NCBI GenBank assembly: GCA_937901255.1
Contig: CALCHN010000004.1
Coordinates: 1-64,000 of the forward strand
Length of the DNA stretch: 64,000 bases
Direction of reading: 5' to 3'
Source: an uncultured Flavobacteriales bacterium
Lineage (GTDB): Bacteria > Bacteroidota > Bacteroidia > Flavobacteriales_E > Vicingaceae
Shown here: positions 41,439 through 50,069 of the stretch, one piece after another
How the letters are laid out: every line of letters begins with the position of its first letter
Position numbering within the stretch: position 1 is the first letter of the stretch
Translations under genes and position numbers: made by a program
Notes under the pieces: model-generated
Told to the model about the DNA's origin: nothing
Databases searched by the model: none
The model's input: only the letters and a program-made list of their open reading frames with translations

Positions 41439-41951
41439 TTATTCCTCCACTTTTATTAATTCATCATCTATTACATGATGTGCTATTAATTTTTCTAATT
41501 CCCTAAGCGAATTAGGGCCATTATATCTATCTAGAATTTTTTTCTTTTTACCATCCAAATTTACAGAAATTATACAAGATGGAATATCAGTAACTTGTGC
41601 ATCGTATTTATCCTGAAGATTAAAAAAACCAATTTCTCTAATCATATTGGTAATTTCATCCATTGCATCTTTAGAAAGTGTTTTGGTATGTTTGCCTTCT
41701 TTTTTCGCAAAAGTTCTACCTTCATATTCTACTCTTCCAGTATTGAAAATTTGAATAAGGTATGATGGACATGTTCCTAAACAAGGTGTTCTTTCCATAG
41801 TAATAAACAAACTTTCTTTTACAGGAGTTGGGGCTGTTGTTTCAGTGTTATCTGTAGTTTCCGCAACAACTGTATCTTGTTGTATTTTTTCTTGATTTTT
41901 ACATGCTATGCTAGCCATAGCTAAAAGTAATATAAAAGTTATTTTTTTCAT
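41439..41951 (-). CDS. DUF6438-type lipoprotein
   Basis: A 170-residue predicted lipoprotein with lipobox ASIACKNQ (Cys17) and a Thr/Glu-rich linker. The domain begins ITMERTPCLGTCPSYLIQIF, whose C-x-G-x-C pattern I associate with DUF6438, followed by YEGRTFAKKEGKHTK and a C-terminal helix. Function is unknown; the two close cysteines might form a disulfide or redox site. It begins 6 bp after the preceding lipoprotein gene and is likely co-transcribed with it. Confidence 0.7.
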   Translation of the reverse strand: MKKITFILLLAMASIACKNQEKIQQDTVVAETTDNTETTAPTPVKESLFITMERTPCLGTCPSYLIQIFNTGRVEYEGRTFAKKEGKHTKTLSKDAMDEITNMIREIGFFNLQDKYDAQVTDIPSCIISVNLDGKKKKILDRYNGPNSLRELEKLIAHHVIDDELIKVEE

Positions 41952-41957
41952 CTTTTT

Positions 41958-42593
41958 TTAGTTGATTTTTTTGCTTAACCAAATGGCAATTCGTTCTCCA
42001 TATCTCATGGATAAAGTAGGAAAATCTGCTGAAGGAGGGTCTATATAATTACTAAATGGATTTCTATTTGATAAATGAGAAAAAGGAGGTAGTTCTGTTC
42101 TAGCTATATCTTCTCTTGCATTTATAATAAATGATTTTGTGTCAATAACAGAATTGTCTCTAGCATCATATATTGTTGAATTTCCTTTAACTTCCGTTCT
42201 AATTGCTTCATAAGGATAATCCTTATATCCTTTTTCTGCATTGGTATATTTTTTTTGATTGATATCTTCTGAAAGTGTAACATCAAAAACAATATTATAC
42301 GCCAATACATCATGAGGAATGTTTTCAGGCATTGATTCGTAATAGGTAGCTCCTAATTTTTCTACTTTTTCCTTAAAACTTTCTTTTATAATTGATTTTA
42401 TTTCTTGAGGGTGAAAATGGGGTAAATATTTATCTCCCTTGAATTTTATTGGATTGTTTTCATCAAGTGATATGGTTACATAAGTGGTTTGTTCGAATTT
42501 TTTTGCAGATAGATTTTTAGAAATGTTAGTTACTCCTCTGCATCCGAATAATAAAATACTTGATGATAAAATGAGATAAGCTAATTTTTTCAT
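41958..42593 (-). CDS. Hypothetical lipoprotein, 211 aa
   Basis: An unrecognised family. A signal peptide with lipobox ILLFGCRG (Cys18) points to an outer- or inner-membrane lipoprotein. The soluble part is mixed alpha/beta with YVTISLDENNPIKF, a helix IKSIIKESFKEKVEKLG, and a strand-rich second half; the C-terminal RYGERIAIWLSKKIN is helical. It starts 12 bp after yidC ends, suggesting an operon with pyrG and yidC. Confidence 0.65.
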   Translation of the reverse strand: MKKLAYLILSSSILLFGCRGVTNISKNLSAKKFEQTTYVTISLDENNPIKFKGDKYLPHFHPQEIKSIIKESFKEKVEKLGATYYESMPENIPHDVLAYNIVFDVTLSEDINQKKYTNAEKGYKDYPYEAIRTEVKGNSTIYDARDNSVIDTKSFIINAREDIARTELPPFSHLSNRNPFSNYIDPPSADFPTLSMRYGERIAIWLSKKIN

Positions 42594-42605
42594 GGTTGTA
42601 TAGTT

Positions 42606-44567
42606 TTATTTTTTCTTTTTGCGTTGCTCTTGCAATTTTTGAGCCTCTTTCATTCTGGCTTCTAATTTTGCTGCAAAGCCCGATTTCTTTTTCACTTTGG
42701 TTTTATTGGCTTGAATTTTTGCTAACAATTTATCTTCGTCAATAAACCATTTTTTAATAGCATACTGCTGTCCGATAGTCATCATGTTGGCAATTAAATA
42801 ATAATAACTTAAACCTGATGCGTAACTGTTGAAGAAAAATAACATCATAATTGGCATTAAATACATCATAATTTTCATTTGAGCTGCCATAGCTCCTTCC
42901 ATTCCTGCTCCAGCAGTCATTTGGCTATTAGCTTTGGTGTAGAAAATCATAGAAATAGCCATCAACAAGGTAAATAAACTTACGTGAGCTCCATAGAATG
43001 GAATATCAAAAGGCAATTCTAAAATAGAATCGTAAGTAGATAAATCTTCCGCCCAAAGGAAACTTTTCTGACGTAAATCAAATGTTGCCGGAAAAAATCT
43101 AAACAAAGCAAATAAAATGGGCATTTGTATTAACATAGGAATACATCCTGCCAAAGGATTTACACCTGTTTGTCGGTACAATGCCATAGTAGCTTGTTGC
43201 TTTTTCATGGCATCGTTTTTATGTTTTTCGGTAAGCTCGGCAATTTCGGGTTTTAATACCTTCATTTTGGCACTACTCAAGTACGTTTTCCAAGTAATTG
43301 GGAAAAGTAAGGTTTTAATAATAATGGTAAGTAACAGAATTACGATACCTATAGACATATCAAAACCGATAAGAAAATTAAAAACCGGACGAATAATTAA
43401 GTGGTTTACCCAGCCAAAAATTCCCCAACCATAGTCAATAGCTTCATCTAATCCTACACCTACAGCTTTTAAATCATCCAATCGGTTAGGACCGAAATAA
43501 TATTGCATGGCAAATGTTTCGTTGTTTTTAAACTCGTAAGGAAGTGTAATTCCTGCACTCATTTCTTTTACATGCGTATTTTTTAAGTCTTCAGGAACTT
43601 GTTTTGTTTCAACAAAAGAATTAGCATTTTCGAAAGGTTGGTCTTTGGCAATTAATGTAGCGTTGAAATATTGTTGTTTAAACATAATCCAATCCATTGA
43701 AGAAAGCATTTCTTCTTTTTCGTAAGAACTAGTTCCAATATAATCAACTTCATCAGTATTATATTTGTAGTAGGTTGTGCTAGCCATTTCCTGACTTTGT
43801 ATCGTCTTTTCCTGACTAGGAGTTACCATTTGCCATTGAATAATAGGCTCTTCAGTTAAAATTTCATTCATTCCTGAAGTGGTAAAGTCGAAATCTACCA
43901 AATAAGCATCTCCCGTAAGGGTATATTTATACTCGATAAAGCTATTTTTATCGGTAGTATATAATTTAAGTGAAAAGCTTTTAGCATCTCCACTTCCAAC
44001 CTCAAAAGAAGTATTTTCGGTATCGAAGTACAGGTTTTCAGTATTGATAATTCGTAAAGAATTTTTGCCCGTAACTCCAGGAATAGAAAGTTCTGCATTG
44101 AATCTGGAAAGATTTTCTTTAAACAAGATAAGCGGTAAGGTATCGTAAGTAACATATTCCTTTAACTCAACAGAAGTTATTCTACCACCTTTGTTAGAAA
44201 CAGTAACTTTTATTTTTTCATTTTCTAAGGTAAACGTTTTTTCTTCGCCATTGGCAGCATTAGCAAACGGACCATATTCCAATTGATATTGAAGATTAGA
44301 TAATGAATCTGTACCAGTAGCTAGTGCTGTAGAATCTAGAGGAAGAATGGTATTTTCAGCAGTTGTATCTTCTTTGCTTTCGGTAGGAGAAATTACTTCT
44401 TCAGCATTAGATTTATCTATTTGTTCGGTTTGTTTAGCTGCTTTGTCTTTTTTGGCTTTGGCTGCCAATTCTTCTTCAGTTGGTTGTGTTAAGTAACTAA
44501 AAATTAATAGGATTGCTCCAATTAATACCAATCCAATTATGCCATTTTTATCTAATCCTTTACTCAT
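42606..44567 (-). CDS. yidC: Membrane protein insertase YidC
   Basis: A 653-residue inner-membrane insertase that works alone or with SecYEG. The N-terminal helix is KNGIIGLVLIGAILLIFSYL (residues 8-27). A charged linker and a large periplasmic beta-supersandwich domain (about 90-355) follow. The conserved five-helix core is marked by LLLTIIIKTLLFPITWKTYL, YRQTGVNPLAGCIPMLIQMP (near 465), FFFNSYASGLSYYYLIANM and a Lys/Arg-rich cytoplasmic tail (KLQEQRKKKK) that can bind ribosomes. Length and architecture match Gram-negative YidC. It lies 33 bp after pyrG, a conserved arrangement in this phylum. Confidence 0.96.
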   Translation of the reverse strand: MSKGLDKNGIIGLVLIGAILLIFSYLTQPTEEELAAKAKKDKAAKQTEQIDKSNAEEVISPTESKEDTTAENTILPLDSTALATGTDSLSNLQYQLEYGPFANAANGEEKTFTLENEKIKVTVSNKGGRITSVELKEYVTYDTLPLILFKENLSRFNAELSIPGVTGKNSLRIINTENLYFDTENTSFEVGSGDAKSFSLKLYTTDKNSFIEYKYTLTGDAYLVDFDFTTSGMNEILTEEPIIQWQMVTPSQEKTIQSQEMASTTYYKYNTDEVDYIGTSSYEKEEMLSSMDWIMFKQQYFNATLIAKDQPFENANSFVETKQVPEDLKNTHVKEMSAGITLPYEFKNNETFAMQYYFGPNRLDDLKAVGVGLDEAIDYGWGIFGWVNHLIIRPVFNFLIGFDMSIGIVILLLTIIIKTLLFPITWKTYLSSAKMKVLKPEIAELTEKHKNDAMKKQQATMALYRQTGVNPLAGCIPMLIQMPILFALFRFFPATFDLRQKSFLWAEDLSTYDSILELPFDIPFYGAHVSLFTLLMAISMIFYTKANSQMTAGAGMEGAMAAQMKIMMYLMPIMMLFFFNSYASGLSYYYLIANMMTIGQQYAIKKWFIDEDKLLAKIQANKTKVKKKSGFAAKLEARMKEAQKLQEQRKKKK

Positions 44568-44600
44568 TTATGTAGGTTTATTGAAAAATATTTTTTAAAA

Positions 44601-46214
44601 TTAGTTGTTGTGATGATTAGCCGCAGCCTTAATAAATGCAGAAAATAGTGGGTGAGGGTTAATTACCGTACTTTTATATTCCGGGTGAAATTGAACAGCC
44701 ACAAACCAAGGGTGATTAGTAATTTCAACTATTTCAACCAGATTGTTTTCAGGGTTTAAACCTGTAGCAACCATACCTTGTTTTTCGTATTCGCCTAAAT
44801 ATTTGTTATTAAATTCATAACGATGTCTGTGACGCTCCTGAATTTTGTCACTATTATAAGCAGTAAAAGCATTGGAATTTTCTTTTACATTGCAAGAGTA
44901 TGCTCCCAAACGCATAGTACCACCTTTGTCGCTAATGTTTTTCTGACTTTCCATTAAATAAATTACTGGAAATGGTGTTTCAGGATACATTTCTGTAGAA
45001 TGTGCATCGGTTAATCCTAATACATTTCTACCAAACTCAATTACAGCACATTGCATTCCTAAACAAATTCCGAAAAACGGTATTTTATTTTCTCTGGCAT
45101 ATTTTATTGCAGCAATTTTTCCTTCAATACCTCTTTCTCCAAAACCAGGGGCTACTAATACACCATTTAAGTTTTCAAGCAATTGTTTGGCATTTTTTTC
45201 ATTAATATCTTCAGAATGTATCCAATCAACTTCAACTTTAGTTTCTATGTGTGCTCCGGCATGTATGATGGCTTCAGAAATAGATTTATAAGCATCCTGA
45301 AGCTCTGTATATTTTCCTACCAAACCAATTTTTATGGTTTGTTTCGGGTTTTTTAGTTTGGTTAAAAACTGTTTCCAAGCAACTAGCTGAGGTTCTTCGC
45401 CATAAGATAATCCCAGTTTATCTAACACCACTTTATCTAATTCCTCTTCTTGCATTAACAAAGGAACATCATAAATAGTATCGGCATCCATTGCTTCTAT
45501 AACTGCTTTTGGAGAAATATTGCAAAACAACGCTACTTTTTCTTTTACCCCTTCAGAAAGTTTGTGTTCTGTTCTCAACGCTAAAATATCCGGTTGCACA
45601 CCCGATTCAAGTAGTTGTTTAACAGAATGTTGAGTAGGCTTTGTTTTTAATTCGCCAGAAGCTGCCAAAAATGGAACAAAAGTTAAATGTAACACAATAC
45701 AGTCAAAATCGGGTTCCCATTTTAGCTGACGAACAGCTTCTATATAAGGTAAGGATTCTATATCGCCAACTGTTCCGCCAATTTCAGTAATTACAATATC
45801 GTATTCACCTGTATTTCCCAACAACTTAATTCTTCTTTTAATTTCATCTGTAATATGAGGAATTACCTGAACGGTTTTTCCTAAATAAGCACCTGCACGC
45901 TCTTGGTTAATAACATATTGGTAAATTCTACCAGTAGTTACGTTGTTAGCTTGCGAGGTGGGTACATTTAAATACCTTTCGTAATGTCCTAAATCTAAGT
46001 CAGTTTCAGCACCATCATCTGTAACAAAACACTCTCCGTGTTCATAAGGATTTAATGTTCCTGGGTCTATGTTAATGTAAGGATCTAGCTTTTGAATAGT
46101 TGTTGAATAACCTCTGGCTTGTAAAAGTTTAGCCAAAGATGCTGCAATTATTCCTTTTCCTAATGAAGATGCTACTCCTCCTGTTACAAAAATGTATTTA
46201 GTTGATGATGCCAT
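44601..46214 (-). CDS. pyrG: CTP synthase
   Basis: A 537-residue enzyme making CTP from UTP, ATP and glutamine. The synthetase domain begins KYIFVTGGVASSLGKGIIAA (ATP loop), with KLDPYINIDPGTLNPYEHGE and GGTVGDIES. The class I glutamine amidotransferase domain (from about 295) has the nucleophile elbow PFFGICLGMQCAV (Cys near 386) and the His-Glu of AVQFHPEYKS near the end. Complete and of normal length. It is the probable first gene of the pyrG-yidC transcript. Confidence 0.97.
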   Translation of the reverse strand: MASSTKYIFVTGGVASSLGKGIIAASLAKLLQARGYSTTIQKLDPYINIDPGTLNPYEHGECFVTDDGAETDLDLGHYERYLNVPTSQANNVTTGRIYQYVINQERAGAYLGKTVQVIPHITDEIKRRIKLLGNTGEYDIVITEIGGTVGDIESLPYIEAVRQLKWEPDFDCIVLHLTFVPFLAASGELKTKPTQHSVKQLLESGVQPDILALRTEHKLSEGVKEKVALFCNISPKAVIEAMDADTIYDVPLLMQEEELDKVVLDKLGLSYGEEPQLVAWKQFLTKLKNPKQTIKIGLVGKYTELQDAYKSISEAIIHAGAHIETKVEVDWIHSEDINEKNAKQLLENLNGVLVAPGFGERGIEGKIAAIKYARENKIPFFGICLGMQCAVIEFGRNVLGLTDAHSTEMYPETPFPVIYLMESQKNISDKGGTMRLGAYSCNVKENSNAFTAYNSDKIQERHRHRYEFNNKYLGEYEKQGMVATGLNPENNLVEIVEITNHPWFVAVQFHPEYKSTVINPHPLFSAFIKAAANHHNN

Positions 46215-46247
46215 TTTAAGGTTTGATACGATAAAAAATTAAAGCGG

Positions 46248-46255
46248 CAAATTTA
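46248..46255 (-). promoter_or_regulatory. Possible -7 element for pyrG
   Basis: The complement reads TAAATTTG, an exact TAnnTTTG match 33 nt before the pyrG ATG. The -33 region is not a clean TTG. Confidence 0.4.
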
Positions 46256-46446
46256 ATAATCAATATGCAATTTTCATGTGATTATTTCTATTTTATTAAT
46301 CGGATACATGTAACTTTCTAATTAATCATTTCCTTAAAATGAGAAATTTATTAATAATAGTCGTTTTAAGTGTCTTTAGACCCTTTCTTTCCCACACAAA
46401 AGTCAATTATATCTAATTATCAATTATTTTTTATTCAACTCACCCC

Positions 46447-46500
46447 AAGTTATCTGGCGATAACTTCTCCCCTCTCTTAAAAGAGAGGGGTTGGGGGAGA
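46447..46500. repeat. Two adjacent hairpins in a dispersed repeat
   Basis: AAGTTATC-TGGC-GATAACTT (46447-46466) is followed by CCCCTCTCTT-AA-AAGAGAGGGG (46469-46490) and TTGGGGGAGAG. The second motif is a familiar Bacteroidota intergenic repeat. Both stems are perfect (8 and 10 bp). Confidence 0.65.
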
Positions 46501-46564
46501 GTTCTTTTCAAACTTCCATATTCAAAAATTAATTACGATAAGCTTCCAATACACAGAGCTAATT

Positions 46565-46589
46565 CCCATCCTAACCTTCCCAAAGGGAA
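46565..46589. repeat. Dispersed 25-bp motif (copy 2)
   Basis: CCCATCCTAACC followed by TTCCCAAAGGGAA, with one mismatch to 14585-14609. Confidence 0.6.
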
Positions 46590-46617
46590 AGAGTTTTCAA
46601 CGCACAACCCCCATTTA

Positions 46618-46666
46618 ACCGTCATTCTCGAAATTTTGGAGTGCAACGGAAAAATTATCGGGAATC
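46618..46666. repeat. Half copy of the ACGTCATTC palindromic element
   Basis: CGTCATTCTCGAAATTTTGG through AAAAATTATCGGGAATC closely matches the reverse complement of 8373-8418 in element copy 1, with a few substitutions. Only one arm is present, so it is a solo half-element or remnant. Confidence 0.6.
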
Positions 46667-47204
46667 TGTTTAATTAAAGAAGATGTTCAGTTAGGTTGAT
46701 AAGTCTTTGCTAAAAAGCAATATTGCCTTTCTTTTGTCTTGATACAAAAGAAACGAGCTAAGATTAATAAATTTTATAAAAGAAAAAAGATAATTAGCGA
46801 GTTATATCTGACAGATTTAATAAAATAGAAAAATAAACAGATAAACCAAAAAATCAAGACTTCTGATAAATTTATGGTTTTCTAAGCGGTTATATTTGCC
46901 ACACAACCCAAGCCCTGTAGTTGTTGTGCTTTTAGTTACCAAGCAAAAGGGACATTTGCCTTCTCTTTGTTGTTTTTTTGCAGTTCAAGGATTGCTTACT
47001 ACAAGCCCTCGCTAAATTGTAACCACAAGAAACGACTTAATATACTATAAATTTAATTATTTACTAAAAAGCAGTTATATCTGACATTAAAAAAACAATA
47101 AAAAAATTGCAGATAAAAACTATTAAATTAATCAAAGGTCGGTATTCTTCATAGTGAGCTTTTTCAAACCTCAAACCTCAAACGAGCTTGCGAGTTCAAC
47201 GAAG
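46667..47204. repeat. Non-coding repeat remnants
   Basis: No gene is visible in the whole 46215-47204 gap. This part holds a perfect 10-bp inverted repeat TTTCTTTTGT-CTTGAT-ACAAAAGAAA (46728-46753), and ATCAAGAC at 46852-46859 complementary to its GTCTTGAT core. GTTATATYTGMCA occurs three times (46801-46813, 46889-46901, 47074-47086). The first and third are each followed within about 30-40 nt by an A-rich tract and CAGATAAA. CACAAC/GTTGTG arms occur near 46902-46929. It reads as decayed insertion debris; origin unknown. Confidence 0.5.
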
Positions 47205-48086
47205 TTAAACCTTTATCCTATTCACAAAATAGATACCTACTAAAATGATGAAAATACTAACGATTTGAATGAAGTTAATTTCTTCACCATCAATCACTCC
47301 CCAAAAAATGGCGAAAATAGGAATAAGGTAAGTAACCGTTGAAGCAAATACTGCCGAAGTATGTTTTATTAGCTGATTGAAAATAATAATAGACAATGCT
47401 GTACCAATTACTGCTAAAACAGCAACATAAGCTAATGCTTTTAATGCTTCAGGATTGGTAGTAGTGGTTTTGTAGAAATCAGTAAAAAACAAATAAAAGA
47501 AGCAAGGAATGCCTATGGTTAAAAAAGATAAGGCAGTAATGGCAATGGAATTTATTTCGCCTAAATATTTTTTAATGGTATTAACGCTTAGGGCGTAACA
47601 CAAAGTAGCAATTACTACTAATAGTGCATAAAATATGGGGGTATTATTAAAATCTACCCCATTAGAAATAATTAAGCCCAAGGCACCGATTAGACCTATA
47701 AAAACACCCAAAAATTTACCTTTAACCGCAGGGACTTTAAAAATAACAACTCCTAAAATTAGGGTGAAGAATGGTGTTAATGAGTTGAGCATTCCTGCTA
47801 AGGAACTAGTAATTTGCGTTTCTGCTAGGGTGAATAAAAAAGCAGGAATAGCACTACCAAAAACGCCCACTATGGTTAAGTATTTCCACCGGTCTTTTTT
47901 TACTTTATGAATGTATTTGAATAAAAAAGGAAGTAAAAACAAAAATGAAATAGCTATTCTTAATGCCGCAACTTCGTCATGCGAATAAGCTTTCATGCCT
48001 CTTTTCATTAAAATAAAAGAGCTTCCCCAAATAAAAGCAAGGAAAAATAAAAGGAGGTATTGCCAAATTTTCTTTTCTAAATTCAT
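47205..48086 (-). CDS. EamA/DMT-superfamily transporter
   Basis: A 293-residue inner-membrane protein with ten predicted helices arranged as two EamA repeats. The first repeat begins LLFFLAFIWGSSFILMKRGMKAYS, typical for the family's first helix. The second begins ALLVVIATLCYALSVNTIKKYLGE. ALRIAISFLF and the repeat-end motifs are also typical. These drug/metabolite exporters move small molecules; the substrate is not predictable. Single gene with repeats on both sides. Confidence 0.88.
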   Translation of the reverse strand: MNLEKKIWQYLLLFFLAFIWGSSFILMKRGMKAYSHDEVAALRIAISFLFLLPFLFKYIHKVKKDRWKYLTIVGVFGSAIPAFLFTLAETQITSSLAGMLNSLTPFFTLILGVVIFKVPAVKGKFLGVFIGLIGALGLIISNGVDFNNTPIFYALLVVIATLCYALSVNTIKKYLGEINSIAITALSFLTIGIPCFFYLFFTDFYKTTTTNPEALKALAYVAVLAVIGTALSIIIFNQLIKHTSAVFASTVTYLIPIFAIFWGVIDGEEINFIQIVSIFIILVGIYFVNRIKV

Positions 48087-48425
48087 CTGAAATAAAAATG
48101 ATGGCGAAATTCAGCAAATAAGTTTAGTTTTTTGGTTTATTGATTAGAAATTGGAAATTAGAGAATAGTTTAAAAGTTGAAGTTGTTAAGAAGTCTGTAG
48201 TTGTTATTACACAGAGCTTAGCTTCAAACTACTGACAGAGAGGGTGTTTTTTTCTAAACTTATAATCTTTAAACCTCCTATACTAATGCCCAACCCCTAA
48301 AGCCTAATAGCTAATTTACGACTTTGCGAAATGGCTCAGCGTGCTTTGCGGTTAAACTCCTCTACTAAAAATAAATTTGCAAAGTTCTTGAACTAACATT
48401 AGCTTTGTTTATCTAAAAAATTCCC
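48087..48425. other. Gene-free gap
   Basis: 339 bp of AT-rich sequence without a gene. ACTTTGCGAAATGGCTCAGCG at 48316-48336 and CTTTGCGG (48342-48349) resemble degenerate forms of the CTCGCAAAGACGCAA repeat on the other strand. The sirtuin promoter lies at its right end. Confidence 0.5.
48377..48407 (+). promoter_or_regulatory. Predicted sirtuin promoter (TTG-N20-TAGCTTTG)
   Basis: TTG at 48377-48379 and TAGCTTTG at 48400-48407 with a 20-nt spacer. The ATG follows 18 nt later, giving a very short leader. Confidence 0.65.
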
Positions 48426-49124
48426 ATGCAACAAAAAATTGTGGTTTTTACAGGTGCAGGAGTAAGTGCCGAAAGTGGTATCCAAACTTTTAGGGATGGT
48501 GATGGCTTGTGGGAAAATCATGATATACAGCAAGTAGCAACTCCTGAAGCTTGGAATGAAAATCCGAGATTAGTATTAGATTTTTATAATGAGCGAAGAA
48601 AACAGGTGTTGAAAGCACAACCAAACGAAGCTCATCAATCACTTGTTTTGCTTGAGCAAAATTTTGATGTTCAAATAATTACTCAAAACATTGATGATTT
48701 ACATGAAAGAGCCGGATCTACAAAGGTGTTGCACCTCCATGGAGAAATTTTAAAAGCTCGTAGTACTTTTGATGATGTGTTATATGATTGGGAAAAACCT
48801 GAACTAAAATTAGGAGATAAATGTCCGAAAGGTTATCAACTTCGTCCGCATGTGGTTTGGTTTGGAGAGCCTGTACCGAATATGATAGAAGCAGCAAAAG
48901 TTTGTGAAGATGCCGCTTTTTTAATTGTAATTGGCACGTCATTAAATGTTTATCCGGCAGCTAACATTGTAAATTTTGTTCCTACTAATTGTACCAAGTA
49001 TTTAGTAGATCCAAAAAAACCTGACTCTTTTTTAGAAAACAACATCCAATTTATACAAAAGAAAGCAGGAGAGGGTGTTGCTGAGTTGGTGAAACAGTTG
49101 TTGTCTTTGGAAGAGAAAGTTTAA
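48426..49124 (+). CDS. cobB: SIR2-family NAD-dependent protein deacylase
   Basis: A 232-residue sirtuin that removes acyl groups from lysines using NAD+. Seen are the Rossmann loop FTGAGVSAESGIQTFRD, the NAD motif TQNIDDLHERAGS, the catalytic histidine in LHLHGE, and VIGTSLNVYPAA. The FYNERR segment gives Tyr-x-x-Arg, the pair that marks class III (desuccinylase/demalonylase) sirtuins such as E. coli CobB. Only one of the four zinc cysteines is visible (DKCPKG), so the zinc module seems reduced. Its stop overlaps the stop of convergent queG by 4 bp. The gene symbol is by family analogy. Confidence 0.9.
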   Translation: MQQKIVVFTGAGVSAESGIQTFRDGDGLWENHDIQQVATPEAWNENPRLVLDFYNERRKQVLKAQPNEAHQSLVLLEQNFDVQIITQNIDDLHERAGSTKVLHLHGEILKARSTFDDVLYDWEKPELKLGDKCPKGYQLRPHVVWFGEPVPNMIEAAKVCEDAAFLIVIGTSLNVYPAANIVNFVPTNCTKYLVDPKKPDSFLENNIQFIQKKAGEGVAELVKQLLSLEEKV

Positions 49125-50065
49125 ACAAGTTTGTTTTTTGATATCGCTTCAATATTTCTTTTTAATCCGCTGAATTTGGTTCTTTTTACGGCAGATTTTC
49201 TAAAAATTTCATTAAAAATATCTTGTGTAATTTCTTCCCATTCTTTTTTGCTGTAGTTTAATAATCTGCTGTTGGGAGTAAAAAGTGGTTCTTGGTGCGG
49301 AGTTGAGAACCTATTCCATGGGCAAACATCCTGACAAATGTCGCAACCAAAAATCCAATCGTTAAAATTCTTAGTGTGTTCTTTTGGCAGCAATTCATCT
49401 TTTAATTCTATGGTGAAGTAGGAAATACATTTACTTCCATCAATAATATTATTAGGTAAAATGGCATTGGTCGGACAAGCATCAATACAGGCTGTGCAAG
49501 TGCCGCAGTAGTCTTTTATGGGAGTGTCATATTGTAATTCAATATCCAAAATAATTTCTGCCAAAAAGAAAAAAGAACCTTGTTTTTTGTTAATGAGCAT
49601 GGTGTTTTTTCCTATCCATCCCAAACCGCTTTTTTTTGCCCAAGCTCTTTCTAAAATTGGGGCTGAGTCGGTAAAAACACGGGCATTAATTTCTCCAATT
49701 TCATCAAATAATAGTTGTAAAAAAGTTTTTAGTTTATCTTTTATAATAAAGTGATAATCTTGTCCGTAAGCGTATTTACTGATATTAAAACTGTCTTTTC
49801 GCTGTTCTTTTTCAGGAAAATAATTGTACATTAAAGAAATAACCGATTTACTTCCTTCTACTAATTTGGTGGGGTCTAATCGTTTTTCAAAATGATTTTC
49901 CATGTATTGCATCTTTCCGTGCATGTTGTTGGAAAGCCATTTTTCAAGTCGAGGAGCTTCTTCTTCCAAAAATTCAGCTTTTGAAATACCGCAAAAAGAA
50001 AAGCCTAACTCCGTAGCTTTTTGCTTGATGAATTGAGTGTTTTTTTGAGTTACATTTTTGGTCAA
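49121..50065 (-). CDS. queG: Epoxyqueuosine reductase
   Basis: A 314-residue cobalamin- and iron-sulfur-dependent enzyme for the last step of queuosine synthesis in tRNA. The N-terminal catalytic region (ATELGFSFCGISKAEF, then HGKMQYMENHFEKRLDP) is followed by two 4Fe-4S motifs, CGTCTACIDACPTNAI (near 190) and GCDICQDVCPWN (near 240), with CISYFTIELK between them. The C-terminal HEAT-like region of long QueG forms is absent, as in many Bacteroidota proteins. It begins 4 bp after the lipoprotein gene ends, so it is the last gene of a three-gene run. Confidence 0.94.
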   Translation of the reverse strand: MTKNVTQKNTQFIKQKATELGFSFCGISKAEFLEEEAPRLEKWLSNNMHGKMQYMENHFEKRLDPTKLVEGSKSVISLMYNYFPEKEQRKDSFNISKYAYGQDYHFIIKDKLKTFLQLLFDEIGEINARVFTDSAPILERAWAKKSGLGWIGKNTMLINKKQGSFFFLAEIILDIELQYDTPIKDYCGTCTACIDACPTNAILPNNIIDGSKCISYFTIELKDELLPKEHTKNFNDWIFGCDICQDVCPWNRFSTPHQEPLFTPNSRLLNYSKKEWEEITQDIFNEIFRKSAVKRTKFSGLKRNIEAISKNKLV

Positions 50066-50069
50066 AATG

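Noticed and set aside
46860..47090. Possible integron-type recombination sites (GTTATATYTGMCA copies with CACAAC/GTTGTG arms)
   Set aside because: There is no integrase, no cassette genes and no full attC-like structure. The resemblance is limited to a few bases, so only repeat remnants are reported.
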